Assembly: GCA_050739575.1 (NCBI GenBank)
Contig: JBOIBN010000015.1
Span: forward strand, 1 to 39,756
DNA: 39,756 bases
From: JBOIBN01 sp050739575
GTDB taxonomy: Bacteria; Pseudomonadota; Gammaproteobacteria; JAKDMP01
Direction: 5' to 3'
Made by a program: the position numbers and the translations under genes. Position 1 is the stretch's first letter; each line of letters starts with the position of its first letter. Below, piece by piece: positions 1-8,508 of this stretch. The notes under the pieces are model-generated. The model worked only from the letters and a program-made list of their open reading frames with translations. It did not search any database and had not been told where the DNA came from.

Positions 1-2
1 AT

Positions 3-653
3 GATCCGGCCGATCCGGTGGCCACTGCGATGCATCAGGCCGCGCAGATGCGCGGCTTGCCGCTGGAACTTCCGCTGATGGATCTCGCCGATCAGAGGCA
101 GGTCTCGGATTTCGATATCCGCACGCTGAACCTGGCGGATCTCAATGCGGCGGCACAACGGTACGGGACGCAGGCAATGCTGGTTGGCACGATTCGTGCG
201 CTCGATCAGGGCGTCGCTGCGGACTGGAACCTGGTCTTCGGCAATACTACGACGCCCTTTGCCGGTACCGCAGCAACGCCGCAGGCGGCCGCAGCGGATG
301 CCGTCGGGCAGGCCGCAACGCTCCTCGCCAGCCAGTTAGCCTACGTTCCGCAAAGCGGCGGTGTAACCGGAAAGCTGAACCTCGTCGTTGAACAGGTCGC
401 GAACCTCCAGGCGGAGGTTGCCGTTCAGAAGCTGATTGCCGGGGCCCAGGGTGTTTCCTCGGCACGGCTCGTCGCGATCGAGAACGATACTGTGCATTTC
501 GAGGTGAGCTACACGGGTTCGTCCGCGGATCTCGCGCGTGCGCTGACGCTCAACGGGTCGCTTGCTCAGGACAACAACCCCGTTGCCGCGCCGGCGACGG
601 CGATTGGTGCCGGCGCTCCGCAATACGTACTGTACTTCCGCTATACGCCGTAA
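3..653 (+). CDS. DUF2066 domain-containing protein (C-terminal part, 5' end outside window)
   Basis: The reading frame is open from the first complete codon at position 3. The codons before the first possible start (GTG at 18) still read as protein, so the gene begins upstream of the window. About 216 residues are visible, rich in Ala and Gln, with an Ala-rich central helix and a C-terminus ending in YVLYFRYTP. The family (DUF2066) is mostly made of exported or periplasmic proteins of unknown function. I place it there from overall sequence character and from the next gene, because DUF2066 genes often sit just before a CDP-alcohol phosphatidyltransferase and hda in gammaproteobacteria. The stop lies one base before the ATG of the next gene, so the two are probably co-transcribed. 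No signal peptide can be judged because the N-terminus is missing. Confidence 0.7.
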   Translation, partial: DPADPVATAMHQAAQMRGLPLELPLMDLADQRQVSDFDIRTLNLADLNAAAQRYGTQAMLVGTIRALDQGVAADWNLVFGNTTTPFAGTAATPQAAAADAVGQAATLLASQLAYVPQSGGVTGKLNLVVEQVANLQAEVAVQKLIAGAQGVSSARLVAIENDTVHFEVSYTGSSADLARALTLNGSLAQDNNPVAAPATAIGAGAPQYVLYFRYTP

Positions 654-654
654 C

Positions 655-1278
655 ATGCGCTATCTGCCGAACGCCCTTTCGATCGTACGCATGGCGCTGG
701 TAGTGCCGGTCGTCTGGACCATTGTGACGCAGCGCTACGAAGCCGCCCTCGCATTATTTGCGGTGGCGGGCGTGAGCGATGCGCTCGATGGGGCGATCGC
801 AAAACGCTGGGGTTGGTCCACCGTGCTCGGCGCTTTTCTCGATCCCGCAGCCGACAAGCTGTTGGTGCTCGGCAGCTACACCGCGCTCGCTGTGGATCGG
901 CAGGTTCCGTGGTGGTTGATCGGACTTCTGTTCGGCCGCGACTTGGTCATCGTGAGCGGCGCCGCAGTGTACCGATGGCGGCGCGGGCCGTTCGAGATCC
1001 AACCCGCACTCACCAGCAAGATCGCAACGGGCCTGCTGATCGGGGTCGGCCTTGCGTTGGTCATCCAGGGCGTACATCCCTACCTCAGTTCGACCGCGCG
1101 GGAGGCGCTCATTGTCCTGCTTGCGGTATCGCTGATCGTAAGCGGCGCCGACTACGTGCTGACCTGGGGGCTGCGCTTCCTGCGTATGCGTGATGTCGTC
1201 GAATCGCCCCCCGAAGTGCCAGAGGTTACGGAACCGATCGAAATAGTACCGCGCAAAAGCGGGACGGGCATTTCCTGA
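655..1278 (+). CDS. CDP-alcohol phosphatidyltransferase (PgsA-like phospholipid synthase)
   Basis: This is a 207-residue integral membrane enzyme of the CDP-alcohol phosphatidyltransferase family. These enzymes move a phosphatidyl group from CDP-diacylglycerol to an alcohol such as glycerol-3-phosphate. The family motif D-x2-D-G-x2-A-[R]-x8-G-x3-D-x3-D is present near residues 41-66 (DALDG, then GAFLD, then AAD). The usual Arg after the Ala is Lys here, a conservative change. Several hydrophobic helices follow, and the C-terminal tail is polar. I chose the ATG at 655, one base after the preceding stop, because the protein then opens with MRYLPNALSIVRM, typical of the family. The stop overlaps the start of hda (ATGA). 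Substrate cannot be fixed from sequence: PgsA is most likely, but a cardiolipin-synthase-type member is possible. Confidence 0.85.
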   Translation: MRYLPNALSIVRMALVVPVVWTIVTQRYEAALALFAVAGVSDALDGAIAKRWGWSTVLGAFLDPAADKLLVLGSYTALAVDRQVPWWLIGLLFGRDLVIVSGAAVYRWRRGPFEIQPALTSKIATGLLIGVGLALVIQGVHPYLSSTAREALIVLLAVSLIVSGADYVLTWGLRFLRMRDVVESPPEVPEVTEPIEIVPRKSGTGIS

Positions 1279-1988
1279 TGCGCCAACTCGGTCTGCGGGG
1301 ACTGGTTCTGGCCGATGCACCGAACTTTGAAACTTTCTGGCCCGGACCGAATGCCGATGCCTGTGCCGCGGTCGAGCGAATCGCGGGCGGCGAGCGTGAA
1401 CCGGCTACTTTTCTGCATGGGCCCGCGGGCGCGGGCAAGACTCATCTGCTGAAGGCGGCCTGGCGGGCGGTACAGGAACGCGATACGCGGGCCGGCTACC
1501 TGCCGTTAGATCAGGCGCTAATGCTTGATCCGAGTCTGATCGAGGGTTGGGGCGGACTGGATTTCGTCGCCCTCGATGCGGTGGAACGGGTCGCGGGTTT
1601 TGCAGTCTGGGAGCAGGCGCTGTTCCGACTCGTCGAGGAATTGCGCGAACGCGGCGCGAATCTGCTCGCTGCAAGCCGGCGGCCGCCCGATGGACTCGGT
1701 TTGAAGTTACCGGATCTTGCCTCGCGACTCGCCTGGGGGCCGGTGTACGCCCTGGTTCCCCTTGACGATGCCGGTCTTGCCGCGCTCGCCGTGCACCTCG
1801 CCGGGGCTCGTGGTCTGGAATTGCCCGGATCGGTGGCAACGTTTCTGGTGCGTCGGCTGGAGCGCAAGCCGGCTGTTCTCGCCGCCGCCGTTGCCCGTCT
1901 CGACGAGGCTGCGCTCGCGGCCCAGCGCCGCTTGAGTATCCCCTTCGTGCGTTCGGTCCTCTTCGATACGGCGAAAGACAACCGCTAA
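1278..1988 (+). CDS. hda: DnaA regulatory inactivator Hda
   Basis: This 236-residue protein resembles the AAA+ core of DnaA without its DNA-binding domain. Hda works with the DNA-loaded sliding clamp to stimulate ATP hydrolysis by DnaA and so prevents re-initiation of replication. A Walker A motif (GPAGAGKT) is at residues 48-55, and a degenerate Walker B (VALDAVE) lies near residue 100. The N-terminus begins MRQLGL, and the QLGL at residues 3-6 fits the short clamp-binding motif expected at the Hda N-terminus. The ATG overlaps the stop of the phosphatidyltransferase gene by one base, which indicates translational coupling. Length matches the family (about 230-250 residues). The Walker B acidic pair is less complete than in DnaA, as is common in Hda. 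Confidence 0.88.
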   Translation: MRQLGLRGLVLADAPNFETFWPGPNADACAAVERIAGGEREPATFLHGPAGAGKTHLLKAAWRAVQERDTRAGYLPLDQALMLDPSLIEGWGGLDFVALDAVERVAGFAVWEQALFRLVEELRERGANLLAASRRPPDGLGLKLPDLASRLAWGPVYALVPLDDAGLAALAVHLAGARGLELPGSVATFLVRRLERKPAVLAAAVARLDEAALAAQRRLSIPFVRSVLFDTAKDNR

Positions 1989-2055
1989 CGTGCGCCAACC
2001 GGGGGTGGGTGAACACCGGCTCTGCGTCACTGCAATGAAGAACGCTGCGGAATTG

Positions 2056-2808
2056 TCAACTGTTTTTTGGCAAGACGCGTTCAGTGTTTGAATGGCGGGC
2101 GAGAAAGGCCAGCGTCAAGTCCCAGGCCTCGGCGGCGGCGTGGGCATCGTAGGACGGACGCTCGTCGCAGTTGAAGCCGTGGCCGGCTTCGGGATAGACC
2201 GAAACCACATAGCGCTTGCCAGCTTTCGACAGTGCGGCGACGACTCGAGCGTGTTCCTCGGCATCGATGGAGCGGTCCTTGCCGCCGTAGTGAAGCAGCG
2301 TCTGGACGGCGAGTTCGGCGACGCGGCCGATGGGGGGCGTGCGGCCGTATTTGTCCTTGTCCTTGCCGGGTGCAATGGCGCCGCCGTAGTAGCACACGGC
2401 GGCGGACAGGCGTGCGCCGAGTTCGATGCCGGCAAGAAAGGCGAGCCGTCCGCCCATGCAATAGCCGGCGACGGCGGGTTTGCCGCTCATGCCTGCGGCG
2501 GCGAGACAGGCGAGAGTCTCCACGCTCTCACGCATCACCTGTTGATCGTCAAGTTCGCGGACAACGGGAAGCGCGTGTTCAATGTCGTCGTATTCGAAGG
2601 TTTTGCCATGGAAAATGTCGGGGATAATGGCGGCGTAACCAGCCTGCGCAAAGCGTTCGGCAACGCCACGCATGTGTGCGTTCACCCCGAAGGCTTCGAT
2701 GTAGAGCAGGATGCCAGGCGGCGAAGCGATGCCTTGCGGTTTCGCAAGCCACGCACGTAATCCCTCGGCAAGAGTTTCCCAGCTGCTGGTGATAGTCATA
2801 GCGTTCAT
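2056..2808 (-). CDS. dienelactone hydrolase family protein
   Basis: This 250-residue alpha/beta hydrolase belongs to the dienelactone hydrolase family. The cysteine-type catalytic triad is visible: Cys117 in GYCMGG, Asp178 in GGKDRS and His210 in AGHGF. Glu38 in YIEAFG matches the glutamate that holds the nucleophile in classical dienelactone hydrolases. The founding enzymes open 4-carboxymethylene-butenolide in chlorocatechol breakdown, but most chromosomal copies have unknown substrates. No signal peptide is seen, so it is cytoplasmic. It lies convergent to hda, and only 17 bp separate its start from the end of the large BNR-repeat gene upstream on the same strand, so the two could share a transcript. 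No aromatic ring-cleavage gene is adjacent that would support a chlorocatechol role. Confidence 0.85.
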   Translation of the reverse strand: MNAMTITSSWETLAEGLRAWLAKPQGIASPPGILLYIEAFGVNAHMRGVAERFAQAGYAAIIPDIFHGKTFEYDDIEHALPVVRELDDQQVMRESVETLACLAAAGMSGKPAVAGYCMGGRLAFLAGIELGARLSAAVCYYGGAIAPGKDKDKYGRTPPIGRVAELAVQTLLHYGGKDRSIDAEEHARVVAALSKAGKRYVVSVYPEAGHGFNCDERPSYDAHAAAEAWDLTLAFLARHSNTERVLPKNS

Positions 2809-2825
2809 GTGATGCCTCCTGACAT

Positions 2826-5800
2826 TCAGGTTCCCGGGGTTAAAAGTGTGGCGAGCGTAGCGCTGTCGGTCTGGACCTGCGTTTCGAGATGGGCTGCGGC
2901 ATCGCTGATCGGGGCAGAGGAAACTGTATCGGCCGCATTCACGCTGGAGAGCAAGCCTTCGAGCCGGCCGTTGGCGTCTTCGAGCCCGCTTGCGATGAGC
3001 GCCTGTCGGATTCGTCGTGCGCGTGCTGTATCGCCCGATTTTTCCGCGGCCGCGGTCGCCGCTCGTGCGCGCAGAATGAGATGCGTCGAACGGTCGATGG
3101 CGTCGCGGATCAAAAGCCCGAGCTTCACTTGCGCCGCGATCACAGTGGACGGAACCTTGACGTTCGGATCGGCGAGTACGGTGAGCGGGGCGGCGTAATC
3201 CCTGCTATTTACGTTAAGGACGACGCGATAATTTCCGGGTGCCACCAACGGCGATTGGAGTTCGCGCGGCGTGCCATGGAGTAACGAGGGTCCGCCCCAG
3301 CCGGGCTCGAGTGTCGCCGGCGGCGTGTAGCGCAGATCCCAGACGAAGCGGTTGTTTCCGGTATGGTCCGGCAATACCGTGGGCGGTGCCTCCCAAATGT
3401 CGCGGAAGTTCGGCACTGGCATCTTCGCGGGTTGATCGTTGCTTGCGTAACGACGGACCAGTGTACCGCCAGCGTCGTAGATGGAGAGGCTTATCGGGGT
3501 TCGGGGCGTTTCCTTGAGGTAATAGTCGATGATCGCTCCGGTCGGCGGATTGAAGGCGTGCGGTACCTCGATCGGTCTCGATTCGCCGTGATATTCGCTC
3601 GGACGCAGGCGTACGGCAGGTTCGGGCCGGTAGAGATGTACGGCGCTCGCTGCGAGTGTCGCGCTCGCCTCGCGCAGGGGTTCGATATCGTCGAGTATCC
3701 AGACACCGCGTCCATGGGTGGCGGCGACGAGATCGGCGCCGTGCACGTCAAGATCGTGCACGGAAACGGTCGGCAGGCCGAGTTGCAGGGATTGCCAATT
3801 GGCGCCGTCGTCGAAGGAGACGAATGCACCTTCCTCAGTGCCGGCGTAGAGCAGGCCCTTGCGCACGGGATCGGCACGCACAACGCGCACGTAGTCGCCG
3901 ACCGGGATGCCGCGCACGGCGAGCATCCAGTGTTTGCCGTAGTCGTGCGTTACGTAGATGTAGGGCGCAAAATCGTTCACGCCGTGGCGGTCAATTGCGG
4001 CATAAGCAGTGGCGGCATCGTTTGGGTCGGCCTCGATGACGTCTACGCGGCTCCAGGGCTTGAGTCCGGGCGGCGAAACATTGCGCCAGTGGGCGCCGTC
4101 GTCGCTGCTGATCCAGATGCGGCTGTCGTCGGTACCCGCCCAGATGACGCCGCGGACGACGGGCGAGGGCGCGAGCGCATAAATGACCGAATAGCCGCAG
4201 CCCGCGGCATTTTCCAACGTGGGATCGCCGATGCATGTGGCGCCGGGTTTGCGTCCGGTGAGGGTTGGGCTGATCACCTGCCAGTGATCGCCGCCATCGG
4301 TGCTGCGGAAGATCACCTGTGCGCCGACGTAAAGCGTGTCGGGCGCGAACGGCGAGACGGCAAGCGCGGTATTCCATGGGAAGTAGTATTTCCGCGGCGC
4401 CACGCCGAAAGGAACGAACAACACTGGGGAAATATCGGTCGTCTGGTGGGTTGTCACGTCATAGCGACTTGTCGAGCCGCCGTAACCCGAGCCGTAAAGG
4501 ATGTCCGGGTCGCCCTTGCGCGGGAAGATATAGCCGGATTCGCCGCCGCCGCCCACGGTGGACCACGAGTCGCTGGTGATGAGTCCTTCCCAGGAACGCG
4601 AGAGGATCATGAACGCGCCCGAATCCTGCTGGGTGCCGTAGACGTGGTAGGGGAAATCATTGTCGGTCGAGACGTGATAGATCTGCGCCGTCGGCTGGTT
4701 GTACCATGGTGTCCAGTGCGCGCCGCCGTCGAAACTGATCGCCACGCCCTGGTCGGCGCTCAGGATCATGCGCTTCGGTTGCTGCGGATTGATCCACAGA
4801 AATTGGTAATCGTCGCCGTCGGGCGAACCTTTGATGGCGGTGAAATGCGCGCCGCCGTCGGTCGAGCGGTACAGCGCCGTGTTGGGCACGTAAACCACGT
4901 CGGGATTCTTCGGATCCACCGTCACGCGGCCGAAGTACCAGGCGCGGCCCCACAGCCGCGCATCGTCGTCCATAAGGCGCCAGTTGTTGCCGCCATCGTC
5001 CGAACGGTAGAGCCCTCCCTGTTTCCCGGCGCTTACGATGGCGTAAAGCCGAGGTCCCGCCGTCCCGCCGGCGACCGCAATGCCGACGCGGCCCATGTCG
5101 GCCGGCAGTCCCTGCATCGGAAGTTTGCTCCAGGTTCTGCCGCCGTCGCCGGAGTGATAGATGGCGCTGCCCTGTCCCTGCTCGGGTGCGTACTGGAACC
5201 AAGGCGGGCGCCAAGCGCTCCAGGTGACGGCATACACGCTTGCCGGGTGGTCCGGATCGCGTGCGAGATCGATCGCGCCGGTGCGTGGATTGACGTAAAG
5301 CGTTTTCTGCCAGTGACGGCCGCCGTCGGTCGTGAGGAACACGCCACGTTCCTGGTTCGGTCCCCAGACATGGCCCAGCGCTGCGACCAGCACGCTGTCG
5401 GGCTCCTCCGGAGCGACGAGAATTCGCCCGATGTGCCGGCTGTCGTCGAGGCCTATGTGACGCCAGGTCTCGCCACCGTCGTCGGAACGGTACATGCCGT
5501 CGCCGTAGGTGGTGTCGGAGCGGATGGCGGTTTCGCCGGTGCCGACGTAGAGAATATTCGGATTCGACGGTGCCACCGCAATCGCGCCGATCGAGGATAC
5601 ATGTTGATGCTGGAACAAGGGCGTCCACGTCGTGCCGTTGTCGGTACTCTTGAAGACGCCGCCGTCCACCGAACCGAAGTACCAAGTGGCCGGCGCGCTG
5701 GGGACGCCCGTAACGGCGAGCGTGCGCCCGCCGCGGTAGGGCCCGACGAAGCGCCATGAAAGCCCGTCGAATAGTTGCGCCGGCAGCGCCTGCGCACTTG

Positions 5801-5861
5801 CGACGCCGGTCAGCAGCAATCCCAGGCCGAATAGGATTTTGCGCAACATGGTTTTGTCCAC
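2826..5861 (-). CDS. secreted BNR/Asp-box beta-propeller protein (VPS10/sialidase-like repeats)
   Basis: This is a 1011-residue exported protein. A signal peptide is clear: Lys/Arg near the start, a hydrophobic stretch, then a likely cut after VASAQA. The body holds eleven Asp-box-type motifs of the form [S/T]-x-D-x-G-x-x-[W/F], for example STDNGTTW, SDDGGETW, TTDGGRHW, SGDGGRTW, STDGGAHF and SFDDGANW. Such repeats form beta-propeller blades in sialidases, xyloglucanases and VPS10/sortilin proteins. The last third (after about residue 740) changes character, with a beta-rich FlgD-like segment (NNRFVWDLRY, then APGNYRVVL) and finally an Ala-rich helical tail. It is often annotated as a glycosyl hydrolase, but I see no catalytic signature, so substrate and activity are open. 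It is divergent from the small lipoprotein gene at 5958. Confidence 0.8.
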   Translation of the reverse strand: MDKTMLRKILFGLGLLLTGVASAQALPAQLFDGLSWRFVGPYRGGRTLAVTGVPSAPATWYFGSVDGGVFKSTDNGTTWTPLFQHQHVSSIGAIAVAPSNPNILYVGTGETAIRSDTTYGDGMYRSDDGGETWRHIGLDDSRHIGRILVAPEEPDSVLVAALGHVWGPNQERGVFLTTDGGRHWQKTLYVNPRTGAIDLARDPDHPASVYAVTWSAWRPPWFQYAPEQGQGSAIYHSGDGGRTWSKLPMQGLPADMGRVGIAVAGGTAGPRLYAIVSAGKQGGLYRSDDGGNNWRLMDDDARLWGRAWYFGRVTVDPKNPDVVYVPNTALYRSTDGGAHFTAIKGSPDGDDYQFLWINPQQPKRMILSADQGVAISFDGGAHWTPWYNQPTAQIYHVSTDNDFPYHVYGTQQDSGAFMILSRSWEGLITSDSWSTVGGGGESGYIFPRKGDPDILYGSGYGGSTSRYDVTTHQTTDISPVLFVPFGVAPRKYYFPWNTALAVSPFAPDTLYVGAQVIFRSTDGGDHWQVISPTLTGRKPGATCIGDPTLENAAGCGYSVIYALAPSPVVRGVIWAGTDDSRIWISSDDGAHWRNVSPPGLKPWSRVDVIEADPNDAATAYAAIDRHGVNDFAPYIYVTHDYGKHWMLAVRGIPVGDYVRVVRADPVRKGLLYAGTEEGAFVSFDDGANWQSLQLGLPTVSVHDLDVHGADLVAATHGRGVWILDDIEPLREASATLAASAVHLYRPEPAVRLRPSEYHGESRPIEVPHAFNPPTGAIIDYYLKETPRTPISLSIYDAGGTLVRRYASNDQPAKMPVPNFRDIWEAPPTVLPDHTGNNRFVWDLRYTPPATLEPGWGGPSLLHGTPRELQSPLVAPGNYRVVLNVNSRDYAAPLTVLADPNVKVPSTVIAAQVKLGLLIRDAIDRSTHLILRARAATAAAEKSGDTARARRIRQALIASGLEDANGRLEGLLSSVNAADTVSSAPISDAAAHLETQVQTDSATLATLLTPGT

Positions 5862-5893
5862 GAAAGTACTTACGTATTTTAGCGGCTCCTGAA

Positions 5894-5916
5894 CTCATCG
5901 GGGGGCTCATCGGGGG
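5894..5916. repeat. short tandem direct repeat in a divergent promoter region
   Basis: The unit CTCATCGGGGG occurs twice in tandem in the 96-bp gap between the divergent BNR-repeat and lipoprotein genes. A -10-like run (GATAAAAT) follows at about 5921-5928, pointing toward the lipoprotein gene. No factor is known to me for this repeat. It could be an operator or a simple slippage product. Confidence 0.4.
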
Positions 5917-5957
5917 CTCTGATAAAATGTGCATCTCAATCCTCATCGTGAGACTTC

Positions 5958-6275
5958 ATGATCTGTAGAATCCTTTTGATGGCGGCCCTAACCGCCGGCT
6001 CCGTTACCCTCGGTGCCTGCGCCTCGCAGCCTGGTAGCCAGGCGGCTCAGCAAAAAACCGCCCAGCAGAACAATTCCCACATGGTCTGCTTTTCGACCAA
6101 TCCGATCGGCAGTCACATAGCCCAGACGCAGTGCATGACCGAGCAAAACTACGCGGACTATAAAAAGGCGGAAGAGAAACAAGCAGAAGCTGAGCGCGCC
6201 AAGCTGCAGCAGCAGCAACAGCAAGGCGCAACAGGCGCCGGTGGTGACGGTGGCACCCTCGGCGGCGGCGTGTAG
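5958..6275 (+). CDS. small Gln-rich outer-membrane-type lipoprotein, function unknown
   Basis: This 105-residue protein begins with a lipoprotein signal peptide: Arg4, a hydrophobic core and the lipobox LGAC with Cys21 as the acylation site. Residue +2 is Ala, so sorting to the outer membrane is expected. The mature part carries two further cysteines (VCF and TQC), a charged helical stretch rich in Lys, Glu and Ala, a run of six glutamines and a Gly-rich tail. I do not recognise a domain. The ATG at 5958 is the natural start because it gives a complete signal peptide. The gene is divergent from the BNR-repeat gene and ends 48 bp before hutU, but nothing in the sequence connects it with histidine breakdown. 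Confidence 0.65.
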   Translation: MICRILLMAALTAGSVTLGACASQPGSQAAQQKTAQQNNSHMVCFSTNPIGSHIAQTQCMTEQNYADYKKAEEKQAEAERAKLQQQQQQGATGAGGDGGTLGGGV

Positions 6276-6323
6276 CGCTATCGTTATTCGTCGTTGGGCG
6301 ATCAAGACTCGCCGGGAGCGTTG

Positions 6324-7994
6324 ATGGCGACGCGATATCGAGACGTTGACTTGCGGGCCCCCACGGGGCCCACGCTCACCTGCAAGGGTTGGGTGCAGGA
6401 GGCGGCGTTGCGCATGCTGCACAACAACCTCGATCCGCGTGTCGGCGAAAATCCAAAGGAACTCGTGGTCTACGGCGGTATCGGCCGCGCGGCGCGCAAC
6501 TGGGAATGTTTCGATGCCATCGTCGCGACATTGAAGCGGCTCGAAAACGACGAGACGTTGCTCATTCAGTCCGGCAAGCCCGTGGGTGTGTTCAAGACCC
6601 GCGAGGATGCGCCGCGCATTCTGATCGCGAACTCCAACCTGGTTCCCATATGGGCGACTTGGGAGCATTTCTTCGAACTCGACAAGAAAGGTCTGATGAT
6701 GTTCGGCCAGATGACGGCCGGCTCCTGGATCTACATCGGCTCGCAAGGTATAGTGCAGGGCACCTACGAGACCTTTGCTGAAGCTGTGCGTCAGCATTAT
6801 GGCGGCAAGCCGGAAGGTCGGTGGCTGCTGACCGGGGGACTCGGCGGCATGGGCGGTGCACAGCCGCTGGCCGCAGTGTTCGCGGGCCTGTGCTGCCTCG
6901 CCGTCGAAGTCGATCCGGCGCGCATCGAAAAGCGGCTCGAATCGGGTTATCTCGACCGTAAGGCCGCGACGCTCGGTGAGGCGCTCGATCTCATCCACAC
7001 AGCCTGCGCCAAGGGCGAAGCGATTTCGGTCGGGCTGCTCGGCAATGCCGCCGAAGTCTTCGAACAAATTCTGAACGGCGATGTGGCGCCCGATCTCGTG
7101 ACGGATCAGACCTCGGCGCACGATCCGCTGAACGGCTACATTCCCGTCGGCTACGACCTCGCGCGGGCCGCGAAGCTGCGCAAATCCGATCCCGACGAAT
7201 ATGTGCGCGTGGCCAAGGATTCGATGGCGCGTCAGGTGCGTGCCATGCTCGGCTTTCACGAATGCGGTATTCACACCTTCGATTACGGCAACAACATCCG
7301 CGCCATGGCGCAGGATGCCGGTGTCGAGAACGCGTTTGACTTCCAGGGCTTCGTGCCGCTCTACATCCGTCCGCTGTTCTGCGAAGGCATGGGTCCATTT
7401 CGTTGGGCGGCACTCTCGGGCGATCCCGAAGACATCTACAAGACCGATGCTAAGGCGAAAGAGCTGTTCCCCGACAAACCGCATCTGCACCGCTGGCTGG
7501 ACATGGCGCGCGAGCGCATTCAATTCCAGGGCCTGCCTTGCCGCATCTGCTGGCTTGGCTACAAGGAACGCGATCGACTCGGCCTCGCCTTCAACGAGAT
7601 GGTTGCAAGCGGCGAACTGAAGGCGCCGATCGTCATCGGGCGCGATCATCTCGACGCCGGTTCCGTCGCCTCGCCCAACCGCGAAACCGAGGCGATGCGC
7701 GACGGGTCCGATGCGGTCGCCGACTGGCCGATCCTTAACGCGCTGCTCAACACCGCAAGCGGCGCCTCCTGGGTGAGCTTCCATCACGGCGGCGGCGTCG
7801 GCATGGGATATGCCCTGCATGCCGGCGTCGTGATCGTCGCCGACGGGACGGAGCGTGCCCGCCGGGCTCTCGAACGGGTGCTCGTAAACGACCCCGGCAC
7901 CGGCGTCATGCGCCACGCCGATGCCGGCTACGAAAAGTCCGTGGAGACCGCCCGCGAACGCGGTCTCGATTTGCCCATGCTGCCCGTGCGCTGA
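6324..7994 (+). CDS. hutU: urocanate hydratase
   Basis: This 556-residue enzyme converts urocanate to 4-imidazolone-5-propionate, the second step of histidine breakdown, using tightly bound NAD+ as an electrophile. Family hallmarks are plain: YGGIGRAARNW near residue 50, the glycine-rich TGGLGGMGGAQ at about 170 for NAD binding, and the active-site segment GLPCRICWLG with Cys409. I preferred ATG at 6324 over an upstream TTG at 6294 because GGGAG sits five bases before it, and the 556-residue length is exactly that usual for the family. The gene stands alone: no hutH, hutI, hutG or hutC lies in the window, which is unusual since hut genes are normally clustered. It may work with distant hut genes. 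Confidence 0.95.
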   Translation: MATRYRDVDLRAPTGPTLTCKGWVQEAALRMLHNNLDPRVGENPKELVVYGGIGRAARNWECFDAIVATLKRLENDETLLIQSGKPVGVFKTREDAPRILIANSNLVPIWATWEHFFELDKKGLMMFGQMTAGSWIYIGSQGIVQGTYETFAEAVRQHYGGKPEGRWLLTGGLGGMGGAQPLAAVFAGLCCLAVEVDPARIEKRLESGYLDRKAATLGEALDLIHTACAKGEAISVGLLGNAAEVFEQILNGDVAPDLVTDQTSAHDPLNGYIPVGYDLARAAKLRKSDPDEYVRVAKDSMARQVRAMLGFHECGIHTFDYGNNIRAMAQDAGVENAFDFQGFVPLYIRPLFCEGMGPFRWAALSGDPEDIYKTDAKAKELFPDKPHLHRWLDMARERIQFQGLPCRICWLGYKERDRLGLAFNEMVASGELKAPIVIGRDHLDAGSVASPNRETEAMRDGSDAVADWPILNALLNTASGASWVSFHHGGGVGMGYALHAGVVIVADGTERARRALERVLVNDPGTGVMRHADAGYEKSVETARERGLDLPMLPVR

Positions 7995-8079
7995 AGCGCA
8001 TTTCCCGGGCGTTTCCGGAACGCCATACTTCCGAACCCGGTACACTACGGCCTCGGCACTCTCCGCAAACAGCCGCACG

Positions 8080-8508
8080 ATGAAATGCCCCGCATGCCGC
8101 AAACCCCTCGTCGTCGTGGAGCGCGAGTCCATCGAAGTGGACTGGTGTACGGCCTGTCACGGGGTATGGTTTGACGCCGGCGAATTGGAGCTTCTGGCCG
8201 GCAAGGCGGGCAAGCGCCTCGAACCGGGCTTGATTGGCACACCCGCCGGCAAGATCGAGGAGGCTCCGCGGCGTTGCCCGCGTTGCCGGCGCAAGATGGA
8301 GAAGGTGACCGGCGGCGACACCGATCTATTGCTCGATCGCTGTCTCAAGCACGGCCTTTGGTTCGATGCCGGCGAACTGGGCACGCTGATGCAACGTCTT
8401 GCCGATCGGGCCGGCGAGGAAGCCGCCGTGGTCGGTTTCCTGAACGAAACGTTTTCCCATTCGCCCGCGGGCGGCAACAAGGTCCCAATCAAGGAGTCGA
8501 ATACATGA
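8080..8508 (+). CDS. zf-TFIIB domain zinc-finger protein
   Basis: This 142-residue protein has two zinc-ribbon halves. The first has CPAC at residues 3-6 paired with CTAC at 23-26, followed by HGVWFDAGELE. The second has CPRC followed by a shorter RCLKHGLWFDAGELG. The W-F-D-x-G-E-L signature after the second zinc knuckle is typical of the bacterial zf-TFIIB family, whose role is unknown. I chose ATG at 8080 because the protein then opens directly with the first CxxC. Its stop overlaps the ATG of lemA (ATGA), so the two are translationally coupled. Together with the LemA and protease genes this suggests a small unit handling membrane or zinc-related protein quality, which is inference only. 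Confidence 0.82.
   Translation: MKCPACRKPLVVVERESIEVDWCTACHGVWFDAGELELLAGKAGKRLEPGLIGTPAGKIEEAPRRCPRCRRKMEKVTGGDTDLLLDRCLKHGLWFDAGELGTLMQRLADRAGEEAAVVGFLNETFSHSPAGGNKVPIKESNT

Noticed and set aside
3363..5759. 798-residue open frame on the plus strand opposite the BNR-repeat gene
   Set aside because: It mirrors the repeated Asp-box codons of the real gene, contains no known motif and lacks a convincing start.
5988..8132. 714-residue open frame on the minus strand opposite the lipoprotein and hutU
   Set aside because: It lies antisense to a certain urocanate hydratase, has no recognisable domain, and such long antisense frames are expected with strong GC codon bias.
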